Shown here piece by piece: positions 41,965 to 51,206 of a DNA stretch of 64,000 nt (position 1 is the first letter of the stretch; each line of letters starts with the position of its first letter). Source of the DNA: a candidate division WOR-3 bacterium (GTDB lineage Bacteria; Hydrothermota; Hydrothermia; Hydrothermales; JAJRUZ01); contig JBDRZP010000009.1 in assembly GCA_039804025.1 (NCBI GenBank), forward strand, positions 1 to 64,000, given 5' to 3'. The notes under the pieces are model-generated. The model ran no database searches. It was not told the DNA's origin and saw nothing but the letters and a program-made list of their open reading frames with translations. The translations under genes and the position numbers were made by a program.

Positions 41965-42849
41965 ATGATAGTTTTCTGGCAGGATGAAAAACTTCCCTTA
42001 AATACAAATTTTTTTGGACCAAAACCTGTAAGATTTTTAGAAATAGGCTTTGGTAAGGGAGATTTTTTAATTCACCTTTTTGCCCTTGACCCTTTATCCC
42101 CTTTAGTGGGAATTGAAATTTCAAAAAAAATGATAAAAATTCTCCTTAAAAAACTTTCCTATCATCCAAATATATTTTTATTTCATGGTGATGCAAAATT
42201 TTTATTAAAATATGCTTTTCCCAATTTTCTTTTTGAAAAAATATTTATGCTATTTCCTTTTACTTTCAAAAAAGAAAAACATAAAGAAAGGAGAATTTAC
42301 GAGGGTGATTTTCCTGAAATTATATGGTATTCACTTAAAGAAGAAGGTAAGTTCTACTCTATAACAGACGAAAAATTTTTTTATGAAGAAATGAAAGAAA
42401 AATTTTTAAGTAAAGGATATTTTATTGAGGATGAATTTGAAAAATTTTTTCTTGAAAAAGCCACAGACACAAAATATGCAAGGAAATGGAAAAAAATGGG
42501 TAAAAATTTTTATTTTTTATCTCTTAAAAAGGTTTCAGATAAAAAACCTTATCTTGAAAAGGAAATTAAAATTGTAAATAAAATTGATCACTTAATTTTA
42601 GAAAAAGAAGATTTTAAAAATAATTATGAAAGAAAAGAAAAGGAACGCATTTTTAAATTAAAAAGAATATTTACTTCTGATAAATCAAAGATTTTTGAAT
42701 TCTTCTCAAAGGAAGAAAATTTTGAACAGTTTCTATTTTTCATTATGGAGAAAAAGGATAAAATATTATTAAAACCTTTATTCAGGGAGAAAATGATTTT
42801 TACTGAATGGATTCTTGATAATTTAAAAAATGTTTTTTTTCAAACTTAA
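41965..42849 (+). CDS. trmB: TrmB-like tRNA (guanine-N7)-methyltransferase, divergent
   Basis: 294 residues. SAM motif VRFLEIGFGKGDFLIHL (~residues 22-38) and GIEISKKM match TrmB. The usual catalytic FPDPWPKKRH reads LFPFTFKKEKHKERR, so the acidic residue and Trp are lost while the basic tail remains. The C-terminal TDTKYARKWKKMGK block matches longer TrmB forms of thermophiles. The last ~80 residues are an extension without a known motif. It probably forms m7G46 in tRNA, but the altered motif lowers confidence. The start is close behind an AT-rich -10-like element. Confidence 0.75.
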   Translation: MIVFWQDEKLPLNTNFFGPKPVRFLEIGFGKGDFLIHLFALDPLSPLVGIEISKKMIKILLKKLSYHPNIFLFHGDAKFLLKYAFPNFLFEKIFMLFPFTFKKEKHKERRIYEGDFPEIIWYSLKEEGKFYSITDEKFFYEEMKEKFLSKGYFIEDEFEKFFLEKATDTKYARKWKKMGKNFYFLSLKKVSDKKPYLEKEIKIVNKIDHLILEKEDFKNNYERKEKERIFKLKRIFTSDKSKIFEFFSKEENFEQFLFFIMEKKDKILLKPLFREKMIFTEWILDNLKNVFFQT

Positions 42850-42857
42850 AATTAAAT

Positions 42858-44195
42858 ATGAAAAAGATTTTTATAACATTACAGATAATCATTTTAATTC
42901 TTATAAAAATTTTAATAATTTTAAAAACAGAACTAACAGAGGATGAGGCTTATTACTTTTTATGGTCCTCTAACTTAGATCTCTCCTACTTTGACCACCC
43001 TCCAATGGTTGCATACTTAATTAAAATCTCAAAAATTTTTTTAGGAGATAATGAATTAGGTGTTAGATTTCCAGCATTTTTTTTAGGTCTTATCTTTTTA
43101 TTGATTTTAGTACTTATATTTATAGAAATTGATAAAACTAAAATTTTAACATCAATCTATGTTTCCTCCCTCATCTTAATATTTTCAGTTGGGGGTGTAG
43201 TAATAACTCCTGACACACCTATGGCTTTATTTATAATACTTACCTTTTATTTTCTTTTAAAATCAGAAAAAAAACCTTTTTTTCTTTATTTAGCAGCAAT
43301 TTCTTATGGACTTTCCCTCTTATCAAAATATGTATCAATCCTCATCTTACCATCAATCATTCTTTTTTTCTTTCAGAAGAAAAAATTATTTTCAAAGGAA
43401 ATTTTCTTATTCCTTTTAATATCCCTTTTAATATTTTCGCCATGTATAATATGGAATTTAATGAATGATTTTGTTAGCTTCAAATTTCAAATTCATCATG
43501 GATACGGAAAAAAAGAAATAGAATTTATGAACACTCTATTATACCTTTTAGATTCTATACTTGTATTATCCTTCCCCCTTTCAATTCTAATATACTTTTA
43601 TGGTTTTAAAGGTATTTTTAATGAAGGTATAAATTTTTTAACTTTTTCCTTTTTATTTCCCTTTTTATTTTTTATGATTTCTTCACTTAAAACAAAAGCA
43701 GAGGCAAACTGGCCAAGTATATCCTATATTTTTCTTTTAATAATTGCTGTAAAATACTTAAAGGAAAGTAAAAGTTTTTATATCACCTCTTTTATAACTT
43801 TTGTTTTAATCTTTTACATTCATTTACATACCCTTTATCCTTTGATAAAATTTAAAAAAGATCCCACATTTAGAATGAAAGGATGGAAGGAACTTGCCTT
43901 TGATGTGGAATGGTTTGCTGAAAGATATGGAATAAAAAATTTTGCAGCTAATAACTATCAAATAGCTTCCCTTTTATCCTTTTATATGAAAGATAAACCT
44001 TATGTTTACTCCCTGAACATAAATTCAAGGGAAAACCAGTTTACAATATGGCAGAAAGAAAAAAAACTTCCGGATACACTTTTATATGTTGGTGAAATAA
44101 ATGAGGGATTTAAAAAATTTTTTAAAGAAATAAAAAAAATAGGCGAATCAGAAAGTAATATAAGAAAAATGGATATTTATTTACTTATAAAATGA
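42858..44195 (+). CDS. GT39-family (PMT/ArnT-like) membrane glycosyltransferase
   Basis: 445 residues, about ten membrane helices. The N-terminal loop with ELTEDEAYYFLWSSNLDLSY then FDHPPMVAYL is the catalytic Asp/Glu signature of polyprenol-phosphate-sugar mannosyltransferases. It uses a lipid-linked sugar to glycosylate a protein or lipid A outside the inner membrane. It overlaps the next (Omp85-like) gene by 4 bp. Confidence 0.85.
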   Translation: MKKIFITLQIIILILIKILIILKTELTEDEAYYFLWSSNLDLSYFDHPPMVAYLIKISKIFLGDNELGVRFPAFFLGLIFLLILVLIFIEIDKTKILTSIYVSSLILIFSVGGVVITPDTPMALFIILTFYFLLKSEKKPFFLYLAAISYGLSLLSKYVSILILPSIILFFFQKKKLFSKEIFLFLLISLLIFSPCIIWNLMNDFVSFKFQIHHGYGKKEIEFMNTLLYLLDSILVLSFPLSILIYFYGFKGIFNEGINFLTFSFLFPFLFFMISSLKTKAEANWPSISYIFLLIIAVKYLKESKSFYITSFITFVLIFYIHLHTLYPLIKFKKDPTFRMKGWKELAFDVEWFAERYGIKNFAANNYQIASLLSFYMKDKPYVYSLNINSRENQFTIWQKEKKLPDTLLYVGEINEGFKKFFKEIKKIGESESNIRKMDIYLLIK

Positions 44196-45556
44196 ATTTG
44201 TTAATATTTTTAATAATAACAGCTAAAAATGTAAAAATAATTTATAAACCAATTTTTGAATCGGATTTCTTTTTATATAAAATTGCGGAAAAAATCTCCT
44301 TTAAACCAAAAAAATTCAGAATTAAAAATCTTCTCCTTGAGGATAGGGACACAGTTATAATAAGCGAAAGCATAAGAAGATTAAGAGAAACAGGTGTTTT
44401 TACAGAAATTGAATTTTTCAAAAAGGAAGATACTTTAATAATAAAATTAAGACCACTTTTTACACTTGCCTTATTTTTAAATTTTGAAGGAGGCGGAGGT
44501 TTGGTTCAGAAGGGAATCGGTATCTGGGAACACAATTTTCTTGGACTTTTAATTGATGCAAGATTAAATTACATTTGGGGATACGAATACCCATATTTAT
44601 ACTTTCAGATTTTTTATCCTTCAATTTTTAAAAATCATGATATATCAATTTTTTATCTTGATTCAAAATTTTCAAAGATAAAAAATATATCAATTTTTCC
44701 CTTTTTTTCTCCCTATGCAAACAACAGGTTAAACCTGTATTATACAGAGTATAAAACAAAAAGATTTCTTTATGAAAAGGGAATTATTATTGATACATTT
44801 AAATTCAGTGGAAAGGATTTTGCTTTTGAATTTTCAAAAAATTTTTTAAAAAAAGATTTATTTTTTTCACCCTTAATTGGATCAGGTGATAAAAGAATAG
44901 ATAAAAGTAACTTTTATTTATCAATTGGGTTTGAAACTGGAAAGTTAAAAACAGAGACTGTAAAGTTTATAAGAAATTTTGGAGAAAAGGAATATAATCT
45001 TCAGGGAATTTTTCTTAGATTAAATTTTTATAAAAATATAGTTAAGGGAAAAACCGGATATGAAACTAAATTATTTATTAATTTCTTTGAAAATAGATTA
45101 AGTTTAATAAATTCTTTAACTTTAAAAGATTTTTTAGATAAATTTTTTAATCTGCAAAGTTTTCTTTATTTAAAAATAAATAATTCCGCTATACTTGCCT
45201 TTATGTTTCGGTATGAAAAAATAAAGGAAATTTTTAATGATTTTAATTTCCGTTACCTTGGTGGATTATACGGTTTAAGGGGATATAAGGCATTTTATTT
45301 TAATACCTTCCATTACATTTTAAACATAAGTGAAATAAGAATTTATTTTAAGGAATTCTTTGATCTTTTTAAACCAGGTATTGTTTTCTTTATAGATAAT
45401 TCTTATATGTTTGACAGAAAAAAATTTGCTTTTTCCTATGGATTTGGAGTAAGAATAGAAATAACAAAAGCATACGATCTTCCTGTTATGAGAATGGATA
45501 TAGGTTTTTCAGAGGAAGGTAAATATTTATCCTTTGGAGAAGGACAAAGTTTTTAA
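44192..45556 (+). CDS. Omp85/TamA-like outer membrane protein with one POTRA-like domain
   Basis: 454 residues: a short hydrophobic N-terminus, one POTRA-like domain (~45-90, with RDTVIISESIRRLRETGVFT), then a long beta-barrel region with alternating strands. The barrel has the LRGY motif (GGLYGLRGYKAF) of Omp85 proteins, and the chain ends in Phe. It is much shorter than BamA (5 POTRAs), so it is likelier a TamA- or PlpD-like single-POTRA member. Overlaps the GT39 gene by 4 bp. Confidence 0.8.
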   Translation: MNLLIFLIITAKNVKIIYKPIFESDFFLYKIAEKISFKPKKFRIKNLLLEDRDTVIISESIRRLRETGVFTEIEFFKKEDTLIIKLRPLFTLALFLNFEGGGGLVQKGIGIWEHNFLGLLIDARLNYIWGYEYPYLYFQIFYPSIFKNHDISIFYLDSKFSKIKNISIFPFFSPYANNRLNLYYTEYKTKRFLYEKGIIIDTFKFSGKDFAFEFSKNFLKKDLFFSPLIGSGDKRIDKSNFYLSIGFETGKLKTETVKFIRNFGEKEYNLQGIFLRLNFYKNIVKGKTGYETKLFINFFENRLSLINSLTLKDFLDKFFNLQSFLYLKINNSAILAFMFRYEKIKEIFNDFNFRYLGGLYGLRGYKAFYFNTFHYILNISEIRIYFKEFFDLFKPGIVFFIDNSYMFDRKKFAFSYGFGVRIEITKAYDLPVMRMDIGFSEEGKYLSFGEGQSF

Positions 45557-45591
45557 GAGATTTTTTTAAAAATTTATCTTAAAATCTTATT

Positions 45592-47781
45592 ATGAAAAGT
45601 AAAATAAAAAAATTTATTTTAAATTTAATTTTACTAATATTCTTTACGATATTATTCCTTTCTGGTTTTATCTATATAAGGATCAGAATATCCCTGCCTG
45701 TGAGAAGTGGTGAAATAAGTTTAAAAGGTGTCAAGGACAAAATTTTTATATACTTTAACGAATACGGAATCCCACATATTGAAACAAAATATCTTGATGA
45801 TGTATTTTTTGCAATAGGTTACCTTCATGCTCAGGATAGAATGTTTCAGATGGATCTTTTAAGAAGGGTAAGTTTTGGGGAACTTTCTGAAATTTTTGGT
45901 GAAAAAACCTTTAAGGTTGATTCCTTTTTCAGAGTTCTTGGAATTAAAAGGATTGCAATAAAAAGTGCAAAAAATCTTTTACCCCTTGAAAAAAGAATTC
46001 TTGAAAGCTATTCAAAAGGGGTCAATGCCTATATTGAAAAAAGAATAGGAATGTTACCTATTGAGTTTTTACTTTTAAATTATAAACCTAAAAAATGGGA
46101 AATTGAACATTCAATAGCAATAGGTAAAATTATATCCTGGGATTTAAACCTTTCTTTCAAAGGTGATCTTTTTTATACAGAATTAAAAGAAAAAATTGAC
46201 ACAGAAAAAATTAAAGTATTTTTACCCTTTTATCCCCTTGATGCACCCACCCATATTGAATCAATTAATGAATTTGAAAAAAAAGAGGATCTTTTAAAAA
46301 AAATCAAGGAACTTATTCCATCATTTACGGGCTCAAATGCTATTTCTATTTCAAATCCCCCCTTACTTGAGAATGACCCCCATCTTGCTTTAACAATTCC
46401 TCCTAACTGGTATTTAATTTCTGTAAAAAGTGATTCCTTAAATTTTGTTGGTTTTACAGTTCCAGGAATTCCTTTACCTGTTCCTGGAACAAACTGGAAA
46501 ATTGCAGTAGGTGTTACTTCCCTATGTCTTGATGATGGAGATTTTATAAAAGGAGATTTACAAAATGTAGATATAATTGAAGAAACAATAAAAATAAAGG
46601 GAAAGGATGATAAAAAAATAAAGGTTATTTTAAAGGAGGAAATGCCACTTGTTGATGAAAAAAATAAGCTTTTTTATTTCTGGAGAAGTTCTCTTTTATC
46701 ACATGAAATTTTATCTATCTTTAAGTTATATAGAGCAAATAATGTTTATGAAGCGGACAGTGCCTTAAAAGAGTTCAGGGACCCATCATTAAATTTCCTT
46801 ATATGTGATGTTGATGGTAATTTGCTTTATAAAGCCTGCGGATGGATAGAAAAAAGGGAAAACCCTTCAATTTTTGTGAGAGAGGAAAAACCTGAGGAAT
46901 TTATTCCTGATTCCCTTTTACCCAAAAAGATAAATCCTGAAAATGGTTATATAGCATCCTGTAACAATCCACCTGAAAGAAATTATAAATATTACATCTC
47001 ACTTTATTTTTCACCTTCAGGAAGAGCAAGAAGGGCAAATGAACTTCTTAAAAATAAAAAAGAATTTAATTATAAAGATTTAATGAATTTATCAAGGGAT
47101 GTAAAGGATGTTTATGCAGAGTTGATAGGTAAAAAGATTCTTCTTACATTAAAAAATATACCTATGGATAAAAAAGAAAAAGAGATTTATGAGAAACTGA
47201 ATAATTTTGACTATATTTTTACAAAGGATAAAGAAGAACCTCTAATTTTTTATAAACTAATTTACAAAATTTTTGAGAATTTTTATAAGGAAAAACTTGG
47301 GGAAAAACTTTATAAAAAATTTTTATCCTTTTCCTATATACCTTTAAGTGTTCTTGAAAATAATATAAGAGAAGGAGTGATAGAAGATTATTACATAATA
47401 AAATCCTTCAGAGAATTATGTAAGGAGTATAAAAAAGAAAAATATGGGAAATATCACATAGCAGATTTTAAACATCCTTTCAAGGAAATAAAATTTATTG
47501 GATTTCTTTTTAAATTAAAAGAAATACCCCTTGATGGGGGACTGACAACAATTAATAAAATGGGCTTTGAACTTCAAACTCCTTACAGGGTCCCAGAAGG
47601 TCCTTCAATGAGAATGATTATAGATTTAAAATATAAAAATTTCTATTACATATTACCTCCAGGAGAAAGTGGAGTTATTTTTGATAGAAACTACAGCGAT
47701 CAATACGAGCTATGGGCAAAAGGTGAATATTTAACACTTTTCCCATTTAATATAAGAAGTAAACTTATAATATCACCATAA
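45592..47781 (+). CDS. Penicillin acylase-family Ntn hydrolase
   Basis: 729 residues with an N-terminal membrane anchor. Proenzyme region with GIPHIETKYLDDVFFAIGYL and HAQDRMFQMDLLRR; self-cleavage site FTGSNAISIS (new N-terminal Ser at about residue 247) followed by LLENDPHLAL. This is the penicillin G/AHL acylase layout. Substrates may be acyl-homoserine lactones or other amides; none is evident. A TAAAAT ends 6 nt before the ATG (45580-45585), so this gene too may be leaderless. Confidence 0.9.
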   Translation: MKSKIKKFILNLILLIFFTILFLSGFIYIRIRISLPVRSGEISLKGVKDKIFIYFNEYGIPHIETKYLDDVFFAIGYLHAQDRMFQMDLLRRVSFGELSEIFGEKTFKVDSFFRVLGIKRIAIKSAKNLLPLEKRILESYSKGVNAYIEKRIGMLPIEFLLLNYKPKKWEIEHSIAIGKIISWDLNLSFKGDLFYTELKEKIDTEKIKVFLPFYPLDAPTHIESINEFEKKEDLLKKIKELIPSFTGSNAISISNPPLLENDPHLALTIPPNWYLISVKSDSLNFVGFTVPGIPLPVPGTNWKIAVGVTSLCLDDGDFIKGDLQNVDIIEETIKIKGKDDKKIKVILKEEMPLVDEKNKLFYFWRSSLLSHEILSIFKLYRANNVYEADSALKEFRDPSLNFLICDVDGNLLYKACGWIEKRENPSIFVREEKPEEFIPDSLLPKKINPENGYIASCNNPPERNYKYYISLYFSPSGRARRANELLKNKKEFNYKDLMNLSRDVKDVYAELIGKKILLTLKNIPMDKKEKEIYEKLNNFDYIFTKDKEEPLIFYKLIYKIFENFYKEKLGEKLYKKFLSFSYIPLSVLENNIREGVIEDYYIIKSFRELCKEYKKEKYGKYHIADFKHPFKEIKFIGFLFKLKEIPLDGGLTTINKMGFELQTPYRVPEGPSMRMIIDLKYKNFYYILPPGESGVIFDRNYSDQYELWAKGEYLTLFPFNIRSKLIISP

Positions 47782-47786
47782 AAATA

Positions 47787-47957
47787 TTACAAATTTTCCT
47801 TAAAAAGCCACCTTGTGCCGCCTGGCCAGCCTTTATTAGCTATATCTAAAACTCTGTCAATAGAATTTTTTTCATTAAAAAGATTTTCAAACATTCTTTT
47901 GTATGCTTTTCCGAATATATGATTACCTTTATATTTTTTAATGTTATCTGATGACAT
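47787..47957 (-). CDS. Small unannotated-type gene, 56 residues
   Basis: An uninterrupted minus-strand frame from ATG at 47957 to TAA at 47787. It starts MSSDNIKKYKGNHIFGKAYK, has an amphipathic helix and ends GWPGGTRWLFKENL. Sequence character is protein-like (mixed charge, Trp/Gly turn, no low-complexity run). Nothing recognised; no clear ribosome-binding site. It could be a true small protein or a relic of a longer gene. Confidence 0.45.
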   Translation of the reverse strand: MSSDNIKKYKGNHIFGKAYKRMFENLFNEKNSIDRVLDIANKGWPGGTRWLFKENL

Positions 47958-47985
47958 AATTTTATAAATTAAATATGTAAGGGTC

Positions 47986-48014
47986 TTGACAAATTAAAAA
48001 AAATGTTATATAAT
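47986..48014 (+). promoter_or_regulatory. Perfect consensus sigma-70 promoter
   Basis: TTGACA (47986-47991), 17-bp spacer, TATAAT (48009-48014). Start expected about 48021, so the T-arm-like element begins within the first ~6 nt of the mRNA. Confidence 0.85.
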
Positions 48015-48025
48015 ATTAAATAAAA

Positions 48026-48038
48026 GAGTTCAAATCTC
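48026..48038 (+). promoter_or_regulatory. T-arm-like element at the 5' end of the small basic protein mRNA
   Basis: GAG-TTCAAAT-CTC, a 3-bp stem with the 7-nt T-loop sequence, 19 nt before the ATG. No Shine-Dalgarno sequence in the leader. Confidence 0.5.
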
Positions 48039-48057
48039 ATAAAAAATAAAAGCAAAA

Positions 48058-48297
48058 ATGGTGATAAAAAGAAAAAGCAAAAAAGTAACAAAAAAATCTT
48101 CAAGAATAAAAAAAACTAAAAGACCATTAAAAGCAGTAAGAAACTGGTCAAGACCTCTTCCTTTAACTGAGGTTAAAAAACTGAGTAAAAAGGGATACAA
48201 AATAATCGTATCATCAAGCGGATTCACTAAGGGTTCCATAAAATACGCAAAAAGAGCAAAACTTTCCCTTTATTACAAAACAAGAAAAATAGTCTAA
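48058..48297 (+). CDS. Small highly basic protein, likely nucleic-acid binding
   Basis: 79 residues, very rich in Lys and Arg with almost no acidic residues. The first ~28 residues are a Lys/Arg/Ser/Thr tail like histone H1-type tails. The rest (RPLPLTEVKKLSKKGYKIIV then SSSGFTKGSIKYAKRAKL) forms a compact alpha/beta unit; its SxGFTKGAxxYA part resembles the C-terminal helix of Mrr-like nuclease domains, without the catalytic residues. The consensus promoter predicts strong expression. A chromosome-coating or ribosome-associated role is inference. Confidence 0.65.
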   Translation: MVIKRKSKKVTKKSSRIKKTKRPLKAVRNWSRPLPLTEVKKLSKKGYKIIVSSSGFTKGSIKYAKRAKLSLYYKTRKIV

Positions 48298-48355
48298 ACT
48301 CTATATAAATAAAAAAATAAATAAAAATAAAATTTTAGGCTAGAAAAGTAAAAAG

Positions 48356-50590
48356 TTATTTTTTATTTTTTATTAATTTTTTATAATCAAATTTTAGTAT
48401 TTTTGCGAGTTCTATTGATTCTTCAAGTGCGGTTTTTGTAAAAAGTTTATCTTCTGGATAATTAAGATATATTATAAAACCTTCCCTCATACTTTTTTCA
48501 AAATCAAGTAATGCTCTTAAAATTTGCATATAAAAAAATTTAAGTTCTTTCTCCTCAAAGGAGTCAGGTGATAAGCCATATATTAAATCCAGAAGTTCCT
48601 TTGCCTTATTATAATCTCCGTAATCCATATAAAGATAAGCAAGTCTTTTAACTGCCTGATAAAAATCGCTTTTACCTTTTGTTATATCACTATAGACTTT
48701 ATAAAAATGTAATGTGGAATCATGAGATAACTTTCTCAAAACGATAGTTAAATTATATAAGGAAAATTCGTCTCTGTATTTTTTGTAAAGAAAAGAATAC
48801 ATTTTTTTTGCTTCCTGAAGTTTTCCTGTAACAAAACTTATATTTGCTTTTTCAAAAGTTATTCTCTTTTTAAGATAAGGATCATTCTTAAATATATTAA
48901 GAAGGGAATCTGCTTCTTTATACTTCTGATTTTTTATCAAATCTATTGCTTTTTTATATATTACAAAAACTGAATCAAACCACTTTTTTTGATCTTTAAA
49001 TTCCTCCTTTCTACTTATTATGTTTTTCAATTTATTCAAATCCTCAACATTACCCTTTTCTGCATAAAAATTAAAAAATTTTTCAATAACAAATTTATTA
49101 TCAATTTTTCTTTTTTTAAAATAATATTCAGCCATATTAAAGCTTTCTAAATGTAAAAGTGCTTTCAATTTCAAAGTATCATCATCTAAGAAAAGGGAAA
49201 GTTTAAAAAGTTCCTTAAAACTTTTATTTTCAATAATATAGGGAACAAAAATTTTATAATATCTTTTTAAAATATCTGCATCATATTTTTTAAAATATTT
49301 ATAAAGTTTTATTATATTTTCTTTTTCTCTTTTTAAATGGTAATATGTTAAAAGTGCTTCCCTTCCCCTTTTAAATTCAAGAATTTTATTTAAATCATAT
49401 TTTTTTAATAAGGAATCAATTTTAAAAGTATCTTTTTTTTGAGAAAGGAGATATAAAAGAAGTGAAATATCCTTATAAAATTTTGAAAATCTCAAAAAAT
49501 AAATACTGCTATCTTTCTTATCCTTCATAAAATAGAATCTTCCTTTTAAATAATTATATTTAGATGGAACATAGTTTATCCCCTTTTTATTTTTTTTGAA
49601 ACTAATAAGGGAAATGAAAAGAGAATCACCTCTAAGAGTATCAGGAAAATTTATCTCTTTATCTATAAAACTCAAAAAATAGAGTGAAGGTAAAAAATAC
49701 TTATTCTTATTTCCAGCATATTTATAAATAATATCATAAAGACCCTTATCATAAATTTCCTTCCAATCCAATTTTCTATTTTCAAAAATGTTAGTCAAAA
49801 TTTTTGGTATATATGAGGAATCAGGAAATAAAGGTAAAATGTAACCGTAATTTTCAAAAATATACTTTCTCAAGGAATCAGATTTTCTCTTATTCTTTTT
49901 TATAAAAAATTCTTCTTGCCACATTTTCAAATTTTCAGTATCAGGATCATTTATAAAAGTATCATTAAAAGTAAGAAAATTTTTATAAATTTTGAAAATA
50001 GAATCAGAATAGGGAAAATTATTAATATTCTTTAATGTATCATAATTAAAAAGAAAGGAAATTGTATCCTTCAATTCTGACAAATAAAAAAGATATAAGT
50101 CAGGTCTTTCTTTTTTTATTATATCAAGTAAAGGATAAATACCTTCAAAATTTTTAGTTTTTAAAAAAATTTCAAAAATTTCCTTTTGCGCATTAACTCT
50201 CTCCTCTGGATAATCAGAGGCTATTTTTCTCAATACTTTTTCACAGAATTTATAATCTTTCTTCTTTTTAAAAAAATTTTGTAAAGCCCAAAGTTTATCT
50301 TTTCTTTTTTTATAAAAATGAAGATCAAGAAGATACTGAAGGGAAATTAAAGCATTCTGTAAAGTATCAGGACCTAAAAACATCAAAATCTCTATAGCTT
50401 TACCTTTAACAGAATCAGAAAGGGGGGATTCTAAAACATCTACCAAATCCTTTTTAACATAAAAGTTCCCTTTTTTTAAAAGTTCCTCTGCCCTTTTTAT
50501 TTTATAAATTCCCCATATATCACCTGTTGAACTTTCAATAAAAGCATTTATTTCTGAAAGCTCAAAAAAAATATAAAATAAAAAAATCAT
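48356..50590 (-). CDS. Secreted TPR-like repeat protein
   Basis: 744 residues with a short hydrophobic N-terminus, then almost all alpha-helical with repeated helix-turn-helix units, for example ADSLLNIFKNDPYLKKRITF then KANISFVTGKLQEAKKMYSF, and YLYMDYGDYNKAKELLDLIY. These are TPR-type signatures, clearest in the C-terminal 250 residues. It overlaps the thermonuclease by 4 bp. Envelope scaffold is the likely role; no enzyme motif. Confidence 0.7.
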   Translation of the reverse strand: MIFLFYIFFELSEINAFIESSTGDIWGIYKIKRAEELLKKGNFYVKKDLVDVLESPLSDSVKGKAIEILMFLGPDTLQNALISLQYLLDLHFYKKRKDKLWALQNFFKKKKDYKFCEKVLRKIASDYPEERVNAQKEIFEIFLKTKNFEGIYPLLDIIKKERPDLYLFYLSELKDTISFLFNYDTLKNINNFPYSDSIFKIYKNFLTFNDTFINDPDTENLKMWQEEFFIKKNKRKSDSLRKYIFENYGYILPLFPDSSYIPKILTNIFENRKLDWKEIYDKGLYDIIYKYAGNKNKYFLPSLYFLSFIDKEINFPDTLRGDSLFISLISFKKNKKGINYVPSKYNYLKGRFYFMKDKKDSSIYFLRFSKFYKDISLLLYLLSQKKDTFKIDSLLKKYDLNKILEFKRGREALLTYYHLKREKENIIKLYKYFKKYDADILKRYYKIFVPYIIENKSFKELFKLSLFLDDDTLKLKALLHLESFNMAEYYFKKRKIDNKFVIEKFFNFYAEKGNVEDLNKLKNIISRKEEFKDQKKWFDSVFVIYKKAIDLIKNQKYKEADSLLNIFKNDPYLKKRITFEKANISFVTGKLQEAKKMYSFLYKKYRDEFSLYNLTIVLRKLSHDSTLHFYKVYSDITKGKSDFYQAVKRLAYLYMDYGDYNKAKELLDLIYGLSPDSFEEKELKFFYMQILRALLDFEKSMREGFIIYLNYPEDKLFTKTALEESIELAKILKFDYKKLIKNKK

Positions 50591-51180
50591 TTAATAAATT
50601 TAACAGGATTACATAATCTATGAGGATGATAACCTTCAAGAAGTGCTTCCATAGAAGATTTAAAATTAACCCTGTTAAAGGAAGGTATTTCAGGAATTTG
50701 AGGACAGTTTCTTTTATGAAACTCCATTTTTTCTGCATTTCCTATAAAAATATCCTTTTCATCAAGAAACATTTTCCACATACCTTTTTTGTTATTTATT
50801 GCATATTCAAGGGACTTTCTAAATTTCAGTATATATTTTATATTCGGAGGAAAGGTGTAAATATAGGAATAACCATTCTTTAACATATAGTTATTAACAA
50901 ATATGGTATCAACAAAAACATAAGCAAGGATTCTTTCATATACATCTTTTTTTACAACATCAAATTCAAGTTTAACCTTTTTACCTTTAATAAGTTCTTC
51001 AAGAGCCTTTTTCGCTTCATAATAATAAAATCTTCCCTCCTCAGGTGTATCAATTCCTATAAGTCTTACCTTCTCACCTGAAAAAGTGAGAAATGTGTCC
51101 CCATCTATTACTTCTTTTACTTCAACTTCAAGAGCACAGGATAAAAGAAAAAATAAACTAAGAAACAGAAATCTTTTTAT
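50587..51180 (-). CDS. Thermonuclease (SNase-family) lipoprotein with apparent ATA start
   Basis: Translation from 51180 gives a signal peptide KRFLFLSLFFLLSC with lipobox, then a complete SNase domain: EVIDGDTF, KVRLIGIDTPE, VYERILAYVF (catalytic Asp, Arg, Asp, Glu, Arg all present) and VNNYMLKNGY, plus a C-terminal metal-binding-like tail (FHKRNCPQIPEIP, LLEGYHPHRLCNP). The frame has no ATG, GTG or TTG before residue ~99 (ATG 50886, mid-domain). The codon at the expected start (51178-51180) is ATA, placed about 8 nt behind GGGAGGAGGGG. Either a true ATA start or an ATG-to-ATA change. Cleaves DNA/RNA outside the cell or in the envelope. Confidence 0.75.
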   Translation of the reverse strand: MKRFLFLSLFFLLSCALEVEVKEVIDGDTFLTFSGEKVRLIGIDTPEEGRFYYYEAKKALEELIKGKKVKLEFDVVKKDVYERILAYVFVDTIFVNNYMLKNGYSYIYTFPPNIKYILKFRKSLEYAINNKKGMWKMFLDEKDIFIGNAEKMEFHKRNCPQIPEIPSFNRVNFKSSMEALLEGYHPHRLCNPVKFIK

Positions 51181-51206
51181 TATATTCTTCCCCTCCTCCC
51201 ATTTTA

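Noticed and set aside
50587-50886. Stand-alone 99-residue protein starting at ATG 50886
   Set aside because: The same frame continues upstream to a full SNase domain and signal peptide; the ATG is mid-domain.
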